Shown piece by piece: positions 42,635 to 51,042 of a stretch of DNA of 64,000 bases. The DNA comes from Gordonia iterans. Its GTDB lineage: Bacteria > Actinomycetota > Actinomycetes > Mycobacteriales > Mycobacteriaceae. Numbering within the stretch: the stretch's first letter is position 1; every line of letters begins with the position of its first letter. The stretch lies in assembly GCF_002993285.1 (NCBI RefSeq), contig NZ_CP027433.1, positions 744,001 to 808,000 of the forward strand, in the 5' to 3' direction. The translations under genes were made by a program, and so were the position numbers. The notes below the pieces were generated by a model. The model saw nothing but the letters and a program-made list of their open reading frames with translations, was not told the DNA's origin and did no database searches.

Positions 42635-44221
42635 GTGGCCCGGATCAGCAGGGACTACGGCTCGATCCTCCTAGGGTCTGCCGACGAGCAGGGCCGCCGC
42701 CTGCGGGTCCGGATCCAGTTCCTGCTGACCTCCTCGCTGGTCTTCGCGAACCTCGTCGGGATCGTCGTCGCGGTCGCGCTGGGCGCGGTCGGCATCCCGG
42801 AGCCGTCGTTCCTGCGGCGAGACCTGGTCCTGGTCAACTTCGTCGCGATCCCCGTGTACGCCGGGGTGGCGCTGCTGGTCGGCATCGTGGCGGGCACCGC
42901 CCTGATGCTGCGGGGCCTGCGCTGGTCCACCCGGGAGCAGGTCCCGACCCCGGCCGATGTGAAGACGACGCTGCGGGCCCGTCGCCGCCTGGTGCTGCTG
43001 CAGTTCGTGCTGTGGCTCGGCGCCGCCGTGCTGCTCGGCGTCCTGTACGGGCTGGTCGACTCCGACCTGATCACCAAGGTCGTGCTGATCGTGGTGATGA
43101 GCGGCCTGGTGGTGGTGGCCATCGCCAATCTGCTCGCCGACATCATGCTGCGGCCGATCTCGGCGAAGATCCTGCAGGCAGGCCTCGGCTGGCGCGGGTC
43201 GTCGATGCGGTCGCGAGCGGTGTCGTCGTGGCTGGTGGGCACGGGTGTGCCGGTGCTCGGCATCTTTCTGGTGGTGCTCTTCGGGGCCTTCTCGCCGAAC
43301 ACCTCGAAGATGAACATGTTCGTGTCGGTCACCGTGCTGGTCGCCGTCGCGACGGGCGTCGGCCTGCTCTCGGTGATCCTCTACGCCTGGAGTGTGACCG
43401 GCCCGATCCAGAGTGTGCGGCGCGGTATGGCGCGGGTGCGCGACGGCGACGTCGGGGAGGACACCGACCTGGTGGTGTACGACGCCTCCGAACTCGGCGA
43501 ACTGCAGCTCGGCTTCAACAACATGGTGGCGGGGCTGCGTCAGGAGGAGCGCCTGCGCGACATCTTCAGCCGCCACGTCGGGCGGGACGTGGCCGCCGCC
43601 GCGATGCACGGCGACCCGGAACTCGGCGGCGCCGAGCGGACCGTCGCGGTGGTCTTCGTGGACGTGATCGGCTCTACCGAGCTGGCCGTCAAGCGGTCGC
43701 CGACCCAGGTCGTGGACCTGCTCAACCAGTTCTTCAGCGTGATCGTCGAGGCGACCGAGCACGCCGACGGACTGGTCAACAAGTTCGAGGGCGATGCCGT
43801 GCTGTCGATCTTCGGCGCCCCGCTGGCGATCGCCGACCCGGCGGGCAGTGCCCTGCGCGCCGCACGGGAGATCGCCGAGCGGCTCCGCATCGAGGTGCCG
43901 GACCTGCAGGCCGGCATCGGTGTCAGCTACGGGACCGTCGTGGCCGGCAACGTCGGCGCCATCCAGCGGTTCGAGTACACGGTGATCGGCGATCCGGTGA
44001 ACGAGAGCGCCCGCATCTCGGAGCTGGCCAAGCGTGATCCGCGCGTGCCGTGGGCCAGTAAACGGGTAGTCGAGGCGTCTGACCGGACCGAACGCACCCG
44101 TTGGAAAGCGGTGGACAGCGTGGTGCTGCGCGGCCGCAGCGAGGAGACCGAGCTCTACGTGCCGCGCAGGATTCCCAATCTCCCGCCCACGAGGACGCTC
44201 GGCGCCGGTGAAGAGCCGTAG
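42635..44221 (+). CDS. Class III adenylate cyclase, membrane-bound with HAMP domain
   Basis: A 528-residue protein: six membrane helices (to about residue 265), a HAMP linker (WSVTGPIQSVRRGMARVRDGD), and a cyclase homology domain from about 315. Catalytic residues visible are the metal Asp in VFVDVIGSTELA near 345 and NKFEGDAVLSIFG near 385, and the ribose/transition-state region YTVIGDPVNESARI near 450. It makes cAMP and resembles Rv1318c/Rv1319c/Rv1320c and Rv3645. The adenine-specifying Lys is in NKFEGD. The signal sensed is unknown. GTG start ten bases after purA, so co-transcription is likely. Confidence 0.9.
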   Translation: MARISRDYGSILLGSADEQGRRLRVRIQFLLTSSLVFANLVGIVVAVALGAVGIPEPSFLRRDLVLVNFVAIPVYAGVALLVGIVAGTALMLRGLRWSTREQVPTPADVKTTLRARRRLVLLQFVLWLGAAVLLGVLYGLVDSDLITKVVLIVVMSGLVVVAIANLLADIMLRPISAKILQAGLGWRGSSMRSRAVSSWLVGTGVPVLGIFLVVLFGAFSPNTSKMNMFVSVTVLVAVATGVGLLSVILYAWSVTGPIQSVRRGMARVRDGDVGEDTDLVVYDASELGELQLGFNNMVAGLRQEERLRDIFSRHVGRDVAAAAMHGDPELGGAERTVAVVFVDVIGSTELAVKRSPTQVVDLLNQFFSVIVEATEHADGLVNKFEGDAVLSIFGAPLAIADPAGSALRAAREIAERLRIEVPDLQAGIGVSYGTVVAGNVGAIQRFEYTVIGDPVNESARISELAKRDPRVPWASKRVVEASDRTERTRWKAVDSVVLRGRSEETELYVPRRIPNLPPTRTLGAGEEP

Positions 44222-44230
44222 ACTGCGGGC

Positions 44231-46048
44231 ATGACGTCGTCTCCCGATTCCGGCGCCTCCGCCGGCCCGGACAGCACCCCGGACGCACCCCCCGTCGACG
44301 CGCCTCCCGCCGGCCTGGACGACTCGTCCGCACCCGGCCCGGTGCGCGTTCTGGGCACACCGCAGTCGCCGAACGCGACCAGAGTGATGCTGCTCGGCTC
44401 CGGGGAACTCGGCAAGGAGGTCACCATCGCGCTGCAGCGCCTCGGGGTCGAGGTGATCGCCGTCGACCGTTATGAGGGCGCGCCCGCGCACCAGGTGGCA
44501 CATGCCGCCGAGGTGATCGACATGATGGACCCGGTGGCGGTGCGCGCGGTGATCGACGAGCATCGCCCGCGCTACGTGCTTCCGGAGATCGAAGCCATCG
44601 CCACCGACGCGCTGGTGGAGGTGGAGCGCGACGGGATCGCCGAGGTGATCCCGAGCGCCAAGGGCGTCGCCGCGACGCTCGACCGCGAGGGTATCCGCCG
44701 CCTCGCCGACGAGGAGCTCGGCCTGCCGACTTCGGCATACCTGTTCGCGGACTCCGAGGAGGAGCTGCGCCTGGCGGCGTACCGGGTCGGGTACCCGTGC
44801 GTGGTGAAGCCGGTGATGTCGTCGTCGGGCAAAGGCCAGTCGGTGATGCACACCGACGCCGACGTGGCCGAGGCGTGGGCGACGGCCAAGACCGGCGGCC
44901 GGGTCGACTCGGGCCGGGTGATCGTCGAGCGCTTCGTCGACTTCGACTACGAGGTGACGCTGCTGACCGTGCGCGCGGTGGACCCGGAGGCCGGGGAACT
45001 CGCCACCTACTTCTGCGAGCCGATCGGGCATCGGCAGTCCGGCGGCGACTACGTCGAGAGTTGGCAGCCGCAGCCGATGAGCGAGATCGCCCACGGCACC
45101 GCACGGTCCATCGCCGCACGGATCGTCAACGCGCTGGGCGATCCGGCGCGGGGTGCGCGCTTCTCGGGCCGCGGCGTCTTCGGGGTCGAGTTGTTCGTCA
45201 AGGGCGACGAGGTGTTCTTCTCCGAGGTGAGCCCGCGGCCGCACGACACCGGGCTGGTCACCCTGGCGACGCAGCGGCTCTCCGAATTCGAGTTGCACGC
45301 GCGCGCCGTGCTGGGGCTTCCGGTGAACGTCGATCTCGTCTCGCCGGGCGCCTCCGCGGTGATCTACGGACAGCACGACGAACCCGCGATCCGCTTCGCC
45401 GGAGTCGCCGAAGCGCTGGTCGATCCGCGGGTGGACCTGCGGCTGTTCGGCAAGCCGGAGAGCTTCGCCACGCGGCGGATGGGCGTGGCCGTCGCCACCG
45501 GGACCGACACCGACGATGCACGACGACGCGCCGCCCGCGCCGCCGGACTGGTGATTCCGCTGGGCGCCGCCGATCCTGCTCCCGCCGATCCCGATCCCAC
45601 CGGCCCCGGTCCCGCCGTTCCCGATCCCGCCGAAGACGAGGCAGGCCGCTCGCCGGCGGGGTCGTCGAGCGAGGGGCCGTCGAGCGGTGCCGAGTCCGCA
45701 CCGCTCGCGGACACCGGGGACAAGACGGAGTTCATCGTCGATCAGGTGACGCTCGACGCCCGTGAGGACCCGGTGACCGAGCCGCACGCCGCGGTGCGTC
45801 CGCCCGTTCCTCCGCCCGGCGGGCCGGTGCCGGCCGGTGCCCCGCACGGCGCCCACCCTCACGGGCCGGGACCACGGCAGCCGGTGCCCCCCGGGCCGCC
45901 GCCCGGACCCGGGCCTATGCCGCGCGGACCGCAGCCGCCGTACGCGCCGCGGGCTCCGCACGGACCGGGCCCCGGCATGCCGCCGCGCGCCCCCGCGGGT
46001 CCCTCGGGTCCGGGTGGCCAGCGCCCGTCGGCGCCGCCGCCTCGCTGA
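44231..46048 (+). CDS. purT: Formate-dependent GAR transformylase PurT with long proline-rich tail
   Basis: The body (residues about 40-440) is a complete ATP-grasp Pur[40 protein letters not shown] near 195 and [13 protein letters not shown] near 335, which formylates GAR with formate and ATP in purine synthesis. The family is normally about 390-420 residues; here it is 605. The extra C-terminal 165 residues are disordered, rich in Pro, Gly, Ala and Asp, with an acidic segment [16 protein letters not shown] near 500 and then many GPGP/PPP repeats. An additional 40-residue tail at the N-terminus is also low-complexity. TAGACT lies six bases before the ATG, so a leaderless start is probable. 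Confidence 0.9.
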   Translation: MTSSPDSGASAGPDSTPDAPPVDAPPAGLDDSSAPGPVRVLGTPQSPNATRVMLLGSGELGKEVTIALQRLGVEVIAVDRYEGAPAHQVAHAAEVIDMMDPVAVRAVIDEHRPRYVLPEIEAIATDALVEVERDGIAEVIPSAKGVAATLDREGIRRLADEELGLPTSAYLFADSEEELRLAAYRVGYPCVVKPVMSSSGKGQSVMHTDADVAEAWATAKTGGRVDSGRVIVERFVDFDYEVTLLTVRAVDPEAGELATYFCEPIGHRQSGGDYVESWQPQPMSEIAHGTARSIAARIVNALGDPARGARFSGRGVFGVELFVKGDEVFFSEVSPRPHDTGLVTLATQRLSEFELHARAVLGLPVNVDLVSPGASAVIYGQHDEPAIRFAGVAEALVDPRVDLRLFGKPESFATRRMGVAVATGTDTDDARRRAARAAGLVIPLGAADPAPADPDPTGPGPAVPDPAEDEAGRSPAGSSSEGPSSGAESAPLADTGDKTEFIVDQVTLDAREDPVTEPHAAVRPPVPPPGGPVPAGAPHGAHPHGPGPRQPVPPGPPPGPGPMPRGPQPPYAPRAPHGPGPGMPPRAPAGPSGPGGQRPSAPPPR

Positions 46049-46073
46049 GACGCGGATCGACCGGAGGCGGCGA

Positions 46074-46862
46074 TCAGCGCGACGTCGCCCCGATCGGGAC
46101 TACCAGCGGTCCGCCGGAGACCGGGTCTTGCACCACGACGGACTTGAGTCCGAATGCCTGCTCGAGCAGTTCGGCGTTCAGGATCTCGGTGGGGGCACCC
46201 TCGGCGAGAACCGCCCCGTCGGCCATCACCACGATCCAATCGCTGTAACGCGCAGCGAGATTGAGGTCGTGCAGCACCATCACGACGGTCTTGCCGTGCA
46301 CGTGCTTGAGGTCGTGGACCAGGTCCAGGACCTCCATCGAATGCGCCAGGTCCAGATAGGTGGTGGGCTCATCGAGCAACAGCAGGTCGGTCTCCTGCGC
46401 CAGCGTCAGCGCGATCCACACCCGCTGCCGCTGGCCGCCGGACAGCGCGTCGACGGGGCGGTCGGCGAGTTCGGCGGTGTGGGTCAGCTCGAGGGCGCGG
46501 TCGACGGCGGCCGAGTCGTCCCGGCTCCACTGCCGGTACCAGGTCTGGTGGGGGTGGCGGCCCCGGGCGACGAGGTCGGAGACCCGGAGCCCCTCCGGGG
46601 CGATCGGTTGCTGCGGAAGAAGCCCGAGCGTCCGGGCGACAGTGCGCGGCGCGATCCGGCGGATATCCTGGCCGTCGAGCAGCACGGTGCCGCTCGCGGC
46701 GGGCAGCAGTCGGGCCAATGCGCGCAGCATCGTCGACTTGCCGCAGCCGTTGGGGCCGATGATCGTGGTGATCTTGCCGTCGGGGATCGCCAGATCCTGG
46801 TGTTCGATGATCAGCCGGCCGTCGTAGCCGGTCGACAGGTCGGTGGCGCTCAAGCGGGTCAT
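46074..46862 (-). CDS. Siderophore ABC importer, ATP-binding protein (FepC-like)
   Basis: A 262-residue ATPase of the FecE/FepC/FhuC type. Walker A GPNGCGKST near residue 36, signature DALSGGQRQRVWIALTLAQ near 137 and Walker B LLLLDEPTTYLDLAH near 158; the LDLAHSMEVL sequence is standard in ferric-siderophore ATPases. It energises import through the two permeases encoded upstream, with four-base overlaps at each junction. No periplasmic binding protein gene is adjacent in this window. Confidence 0.92.
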   Translation of the reverse strand: MTRLSATDLSTGYDGRLIIEHQDLAIPDGKITTIIGPNGCGKSTMLRALARLLPAASGTVLLDGQDIRRIAPRTVARTLGLLPQQPIAPEGLRVSDLVARGRHPHQTWYRQWSRDDSAAVDRALELTHTAELADRPVDALSGGQRQRVWIALTLAQETDLLLLDEPTTYLDLAHSMEVLDLVHDLKHVHGKTVVMVLHDLNLAARYSDWIVVMADGAVLAEGAPTEILNAELLEQAFGLKSVVVQDPVSGGPLVVPIGATSR

Positions 46863-47962
46863 GCGGAGGCCTTTCTGGCAGTGCGGATCATGAGGTAGAT
46901 GAGAAACGGTCCGCCGACGGCCGCGGTGACCACGCCGACCGGCAGCCCGCCGGGCAGCATGGTGCGCACCAGGATGTCCGCGGCCAGCACTCCGGCGGCG
47001 CCGACCAGCCCCGCCGTGACGGGCGGCGGCTGCGGGGTGCGCGCCAGACGGAGAGCGATCTGCGGGGCGAGCAGACCGACGAAGGCGATCGGCCCGGCCG
47101 CCGACACCGACAGGGACGCCACGATCACCGCGATCAGCAAGGTGCCGCCCATCGCCGGGCCGACCCGCACGCCGAGGCTGCGGGAGGTGTCCGGGCCCAG
47201 GCCCAGCGACCGGAGGTCGCGCGCGGCGAACAGTACCCAGCCGATGCCGATCACCGCGGCCGCCGCCGCGGCGGGAACCACCTGCCAGGTGGCGTACGAG
47301 ACCGATCCGACGATCCAGCGCTGCGCCCGTGCGGCATCCCATTCGCCGGCCCGGGACAGCAGGTACGCGGTCAGCGACTGCAGCATCCACGTGAGGCCGA
47401 CGCCGATCAGAATCAGCCGCAGGGTGTTCGCCCCGACATCGCTGCCGCGCCGGTAGGCCAGGGTCCACATGACGGCGGCTGCGGCGAGTCCGCCGAGCAA
47501 CGCGGCGACGGGAATCCCGACCCGGGCGAGGAGGGAACCCCACGTCGCGCCCATCGTGATCGCCAGTGTCGCGCCGGCGCTCGCACCCGCGGTGATTCCC
47601 AGCAGGTCCGGCGTGGCCAACGGGTTGCGAGTGATCGACTGTGTCAGCGAGCCGGCCAGGCCCAGCCCGAACCCGACCAGGGCGGCGATCACCGCGCGGG
47701 GGAGCGCGTCGTCGAACACCACGACGTTCTCCGCCCGCGTACCGCCGCCGAGCAGGATCCGGGCGACGTCGACCGGCGTGGTGAAGCCGACCGAGATGCT
47801 GACCAGGAACAGGAGCACCACCAGGATCGTGACTCCGACTCCGGCCGCGAGCAGGCGCGGGGACAGCACCCACGAGGCGGGCCCGATCTCCAACACCGTG
47901 CGCTTCGCGGCGGCGGTGCCGGGGTGTGCGCCGGGCGGTTCGGCGGTGGGTCTGCGGATCAT
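46859..47962 (-). CDS. Siderophore ABC importer permease (FecD/FepG-like)
   Basis: A 367-residue BtuC-type permease of about ten helices. Typical segments: LPRAVIAALVGFGLGLAGSLTQSITRNPLATPDLLGITAGASAG (core TRNPLATPDLLGI near residue 118) and the ATPase-coupling loop GPIAFVGLLAPQIALRLA near 290. A 30-residue cytoplasmic N-terminal extension precedes the first helix. The ATG overlaps the stop of the partner permease (ATGA, 47959-47962) and its own stop overlaps the ATPase start, so all three are a translationally coupled operon. Confidence 0.92.
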   Translation of the reverse strand: MIRRPTAEPPGAHPGTAAAKRTVLEIGPASWVLSPRLLAAGVGVTILVVLLFLVSISVGFTTPVDVARILLGGGTRAENVVVFDDALPRAVIAALVGFGLGLAGSLTQSITRNPLATPDLLGITAGASAGATLAITMGATWGSLLARVGIPVAALLGGLAAAAVMWTLAYRRGSDVGANTLRLILIGVGLTWMLQSLTAYLLSRAGEWDAARAQRWIVGSVSYATWQVVPAAAAAAVIGIGWVLFAARDLRSLGLGPDTSRSLGVRVGPAMGGTLLIAVIVASLSVSAAGPIAFVGLLAPQIALRLARTPQPPPVTAGLVGAAGVLAADILVRTMLPGGLPVGVVTAAVGGPFLIYLMIRTARKASA

Positions 47963-48957
47963 GCGGTGGGCAGCTTTCTGCGGCGGACCATGAGCATCAG
48001 CGCCGGACCGCCGACGAAGGCGAGCATGACGCCGGCGGACACCTCGCCGGGACGGGCGACGACGCGACCGAGGACGTCGCAGGCGAGCAGCAGCGCCGCC
48101 CCGAACAGCGCCGAGAACGGGACCACCCAGCGATAGTCGGGGCCGGTGACCGCCCGGGCGAGGTGCGGCACCACGAGACCGAGGAAGACGATGGGTCCGC
48201 ACGCGGCGGTGGCCGCGCCGGCCAGCAGCGTGATGGTCGCGATCCCGGTGAGCCGGATCAGCCGGACCCGGCCGCCGAGCGCGGTGGCCATGTCGTCGCC
48301 CAGGCTGAGCAGATTGAGGAACCAGCCGCCCGCCAGCGCGAGGATCAGGCCGACAGCGAGGAACGGGGCCGCCGTCGCCACCACTTCGGTCCCGCGTCCG
48401 GACAGCGATCCCACGTTCCAGGCACGCCAGGCGTCCAGGGAGGCGCCGTCGGTCAGCACGATCGCCGAGGTGACCGCCATCAGGAACGCCGACAGGCCGG
48501 TGCCCGCCAGCACCAGGGTGATCGGGGTGCCGCCGGACAGATTGGCCACGGCGAACACCGCCACGGAGGCGATTCCCGCGCCGATCAGACCGGCGACGGT
48601 GTTGGTGAGCGGGCTGGTACTGCCGAAGACCAGGACGCCGGTCACCACCGCACACGCCGCACCGGCGTTGATGCCGAGCAGGCCGGGATCAGCCAGTGGG
48701 TTGCGGGTGTGTCCCTGCGTCAGTGCGCCGGCCGCGCCCAGGGCCAGTCCGGCGAGCAGGCCGAGCACGGCGCGGTCCACGCGGTTGCGGACGAGCTCGA
48801 CGAGTTGGTCGTCGACCAGATCGGGCCGGAAGAGGGCGTCGAGAACGGTGCCGTACGCGAGATCGTGGATGCCCTGCCCGGACCCGATTGCGACCGAGAC
48901 CAGTGCCAGGCCGACCAGGGCCGGCAGCAGGATGATCGCCCCGGTGAACTTGCGCAC
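47959..48957 (-). CDS. Siderophore ABC importer permease (FecC/FepD-like)
   Basis: A 332-residue BtuC-type permease, the first gene of the operon. RNRVDRAVLGLLAGLALGAAGALTQGHTRNPLADPGLLGINAGAA (core TRNPLADPGLLGI near residue 90) and GPIVFLGLVVPHLARAV near 260 mark the family. The GTG at 48957 lies directly after a TAAGGT -10 region and an IdeR-like box on the minus strand. Pairing with the FepG-like protein forms the channel for a ferric siderophore. Substrate undetermined. Confidence 0.92.
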   Translation of the reverse strand: MRKFTGAIILLPALVGLALVSVAIGSGQGIHDLAYGTVLDALFRPDLVDDQLVELVRNRVDRAVLGLLAGLALGAAGALTQGHTRNPLADPGLLGINAGAACAVVTGVLVFGSTSPLTNTVAGLIGAGIASVAVFAVANLSGGTPITLVLAGTGLSAFLMAVTSAIVLTDGASLDAWRAWNVGSLSGRGTEVVATAAPFLAVGLILALAGGWFLNLLSLGDDMATALGGRVRLIRLTGIATITLLAGAATAACGPIVFLGLVVPHLARAVTGPDYRWVVPFSALFGAALLLACDVLGRVVARPGEVSAGVMLAFVGGPALMLMVRRRKLPTA

Positions 48958-48976
48958 GAAGGGTTACCTTACCGAC
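48958..48976 (-). promoter_or_regulatory. Weak IdeR/DtxR-like box at the siderophore importer promoter
   Basis: The minus-strand sequence GTCGGTAAGGTAACCCTTC matches the IdeR consensus at about 11 of 19 positions (12 if A/T positions are allowed), with a possible -10 TAAGGT eight bases before the GTG. The position, overlapping the -10 next to the start, is right for an iron-repressed leaderless gene. The match is weak on its own. Confidence 0.4.
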
Positions 48977-49201
48977 GTTCGTGCCGGTGATGCGCCAGAC
49001 CCCACGGGCATGGACCTTCCCATGGACGTCAGGAAACCTGAACAGATCCGTAACGTTTCCTGGGCTACTCACGACAAATGGTGAAGAGAATGGTCACCAT
49101 GGTGATCGTTCCGAGAATGTGAGACGGGACGCAGCCCACGGTGGGCGCGACGAGCGTCCTCATTGCGATCGCTGGAAACATCAGAAACGAAAGGTAAGAC
49201 C

Positions 49202-49687
49202 ATGAAGAAGAGCCTGAAGCGCGCCGTGGTCGGCATTTCCGCCGCCGGCCTGCTCGCCGCAGGAACCGTCGCCACCGCCGCCCCCGCTCAGGCCGCCACG
49301 CCGGGCAACCTCCAGATTCTGGGTGGCGTGAACTGCGAGTTCAAGCGCTGGGGCCCGAACTGGAACTCCGGCCCGATCTGGCAGATGCACCGATTCCTGG
49401 GCGTGTCGAACATCGGCGGGAGCACCATGACGGGCGTGCATGTCGCGGAGTTCGGTGGACCCAACAAGATCATTCCGGCGCTTCCGGCGAACCACCCGTC
49501 CAAGAAGGGCGTCAAGCGAGCCACCAAGGCCGGCGAGCTGCTCCCCGGCCAGGTCGTGCTCACGCACACCAATACGTGGCGCGGTTGCTGGCCGGCCTCG
49601 ATCTCCGGATACACCATCGGTGATCAGGTCGAGGACCCGTTCAACAATGTCGGCTACTGGCAGAACGTGCGTCGCAGCAACCCGTAA
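49202..49687 (+). CDS. Small secreted protein, family of unknown function (paralogue 1)
   Basis: A 161-residue exported protein. The signal peptide is KKSLKRAVVGISAAGLLAAG through APAQA, with cleavage expected before ATPGN near residue 32. The mature part of about 130 residues has two Cys, one in GGVNCEFKRW and one in WRGCWPASISGY, likely a disulfide, and the segments SNIGGSTMTGVHVAEFGGP and LLPGQVVLTHTN. The same pattern, NVGGTKITGVRV and LGPGQRVIVGHV, is found in the protein at 50337. AAAGGTAAGACC precedes the ATG. The last segment has GDQVEDPFNNVGYW. I do not recognise the family. A strong terminator follows. Confidence 0.85.
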   Translation: MKKSLKRAVVGISAAGLLAAGTVATAAPAQAATPGNLQILGGVNCEFKRWGPNWNSGPIWQMHRFLGVSNIGGSTMTGVHVAEFGGPNKIIPALPANHPSKKGVKRATKAGELLPGQVVLTHTNTWRGCWPASISGYTIGDQVEDPFNNVGYWQNVRRSNP

Positions 49688-49726
49688 AGGTTGAGGCAGC
49701 GACGGACTCGAACGATCGAGACGGCG

Positions 49727-49763
49727 GGCGGGGCGGTGATCCGGGACGGATCACCGCCCCGCC
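49727..49763 (+). terminator. Perfect hairpin terminator
   Basis: GGCGGGGCGGTGATCC at 49727-49742 pairs perfectly with GGATCACCGCCCCGCC at 49748-49763 around a 5-base loop, and TGTCTTC follows. It separates secreted paralogue 1 from the broken copy. Confidence 0.9.
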
Positions 49764-49792
49764 TGTCTTCATCGGGGGTGACAGAAGACCTG

Positions 49793-50119
49793 ATGCGCGC
49801 TCGCATTCAGCCCGCGAGTCGTGACAGAGGAAAGAAACAATACAAGGTAGACAAACCGAAAAAGGGGTTCTTCAATGACGAAGAACAGCAGGTCAAGGTC
49901 GGCAACGTGCCGGTGGCGACCGGCACCGGCACCGGACCGAACGGGACCCTCAAGCCGGGGCAGAACTACCTGATGGGTGAGGTGATGCCCGGAGGTGGCG
50001 GACCGTACGCCATCGTCGGTTACGCCATCGGCAACGAGATCGACAACGTGTTCAACGAGCCGAACTACTCGATCGATTTCGCTCTCGCAGGCCCGGTGGC
50101 CGAGCACTTCGCACGCTGA
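49793..50119 (+). pseudogene. Truncated paralogue of the small secreted protein family
   Basis: The frame from ATG 49793 lacks a signal peptide, and its first part is lysine-rich and unlike the family (KQYKVDKPKKGFFN), but from about 49905 it aligns closely with the 50337 protein: ATGTGTGPNGTLKPGQNYLMGEV, then YAIVGYAIGNEIDNVFNEPNYSIDF. The AT-rich stretch AGAGGAAAGAAACAAT near 49830 resembles the ribosome site and start of a normal family member, implying a deletion of the 5' half of the gene. It is therefore a 3' relic. Confidence 0.7.
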
Positions 50120-50336
50120 TCCGCGGTCACGGTCGACGGTTCGCGCTCCCGCTCGGGGGCCGCGGACCGTTGTCGTGCCGGCGTCCGGCTGCTGTCGCGG
50201 GAGCAGGTGGAATCGCCGACGTGAGCGGAAAGCGGCCGCAGGCCCGCGAACCCGAGCACAATGGACTCCCAGGGGGTTCTCGGACTCCCAGGGGGATGTA
50301 CGCGGGGGTTGGGCAGCGAGCGGAAGAGCCGGGGAA

Positions 50337-50882
50337 ATGAAGACGAGAAAGACGCGGTCCGGGACCGTGCGCGCGGTGGCGCTGGCGGTCGGTCTGGCGG
50401 TGCTGGCGGTGCTGGCCGGAGCCGGTCAGGCCGCGGCGGCGCGGCCCGGCGATCTGGCCGTCGAGGCGATGGCCATCTGCGACCGCGGCAAGACCTACCG
50501 GATGGTGGCCGTGATGAACGTCGGCGGCACCAAGATCACCGGCGTCCGAGTCGGATCGGTGGGCGGGCCGGAGATCCGGGTGCCGTACATCCGGAAGCCG
50601 AACGTCGCGCCGGACACCCCGAACGTGTACGTCAACGGTCTTCCCGTGGTCTCGGCCACCGGAACCGGCCCGGGCGGGACACTGGGTCCGGGACAGCGAG
50701 TGATCGTCGGTCACGTCGTGCCCGGCTGCGGACCGTATGCACTGGTCGGTTATGCGATCGGCAATGAGGTGGACGACGTCTTCAGCGCGCCGAACTACGG
50801 CATCGATCTCGGCACCGCGCCGCTCCCGGCGATCCCGTCGGACGCCTCGGTCCTCGTCCGCCACTTCGCGGCCGCCGACTGA
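50337..50882 (+). CDS. Small secreted protein, family of unknown function (paralogue 2)
   Basis: A 181-residue exported protein with a signal peptide of about 34 residues (KTRKTRSGTVRAVALAVG to QAAAA, then RPGDLAVEAMAICDRG). The mature region has NVGGTKITGVRVGSVGGP, the linker YIRKPNVAPDTPNVYVNG, LGPGQRVIVGHVVPGCGPYALVGYAIGNEVDD and an NYGIDLG end. Two Cys (AICDRG, PGCGPY) match the positions in paralogue 1. GGGGAAATGA gives only a modest ribosome site. GGACTCCCAGGGGG occurs twice just upstream (50263 and 50282). Three family members in 1.7 kb point to tandem duplication. Role unknown. Confidence 0.8.
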   Translation: MKTRKTRSGTVRAVALAVGLAVLAVLAGAGQAAAARPGDLAVEAMAICDRGKTYRMVAVMNVGGTKITGVRVGSVGGPEIRVPYIRKPNVAPDTPNVYVNGLPVVSATGTGPGGTLGPGQRVIVGHVVPGCGPYALVGYAIGNEVDDVFSAPNYGIDLGTAPLPAIPSDASVLVRHFAAAD

Positions 50883-50914
50883 GCGCGATTCCGGCCTCCG
50901 GCGAGTGGCTGCCG

Positions 50915-50982
50915 TCGCTGGTCGAGCACGGCCCGCGCTGGTCGAGCGGTGCCCCTTTCGCTGGTCGAGCGGAGTCGAGACC
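50915..50982 (+). repeat. CTGGTCGAGC repeat cluster
   Basis: GCTGGTCGAGC occurs three times in 68 bases, ending in GGAGTCGAGACC. It is another member of the dispersed repeat family, between two converging genes. Confidence 0.8.
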
Positions 50983-50989
50983 GGAAAAG

Positions 50990-51032
50990 ACGACGGCCCG
51001 CCGCCCTCTAAAGCGAGGGAAGCGGGCCGTCG
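50990..51032. terminator. Convergent hairpin terminator before fprA end
   Basis: CGACGGCCCG at 50991-51000 pairs with CGGGCCGTCG at 51023-51032, with a 22-base loop containing a partial second pairing (CCCTC/GAGGG). It can end both the secreted-protein and fprA transcripts. Confidence 0.8.
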
Positions 51033-51042
51033 TGGGGCTCGA

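Noticed and set aside
42671..45961. Reverse-strand 1096-residue protein
   Set aside because: It is the shadow of purA, the cyclase and purT; no motifs are recognisable and codon positions fit the plus strand.
49793..50119. A functional third gene of the secreted family
   Set aside because: No signal peptide, non-homologous lysine-rich N-terminus and no ribosome site at 49793. It is best explained as a truncated copy.
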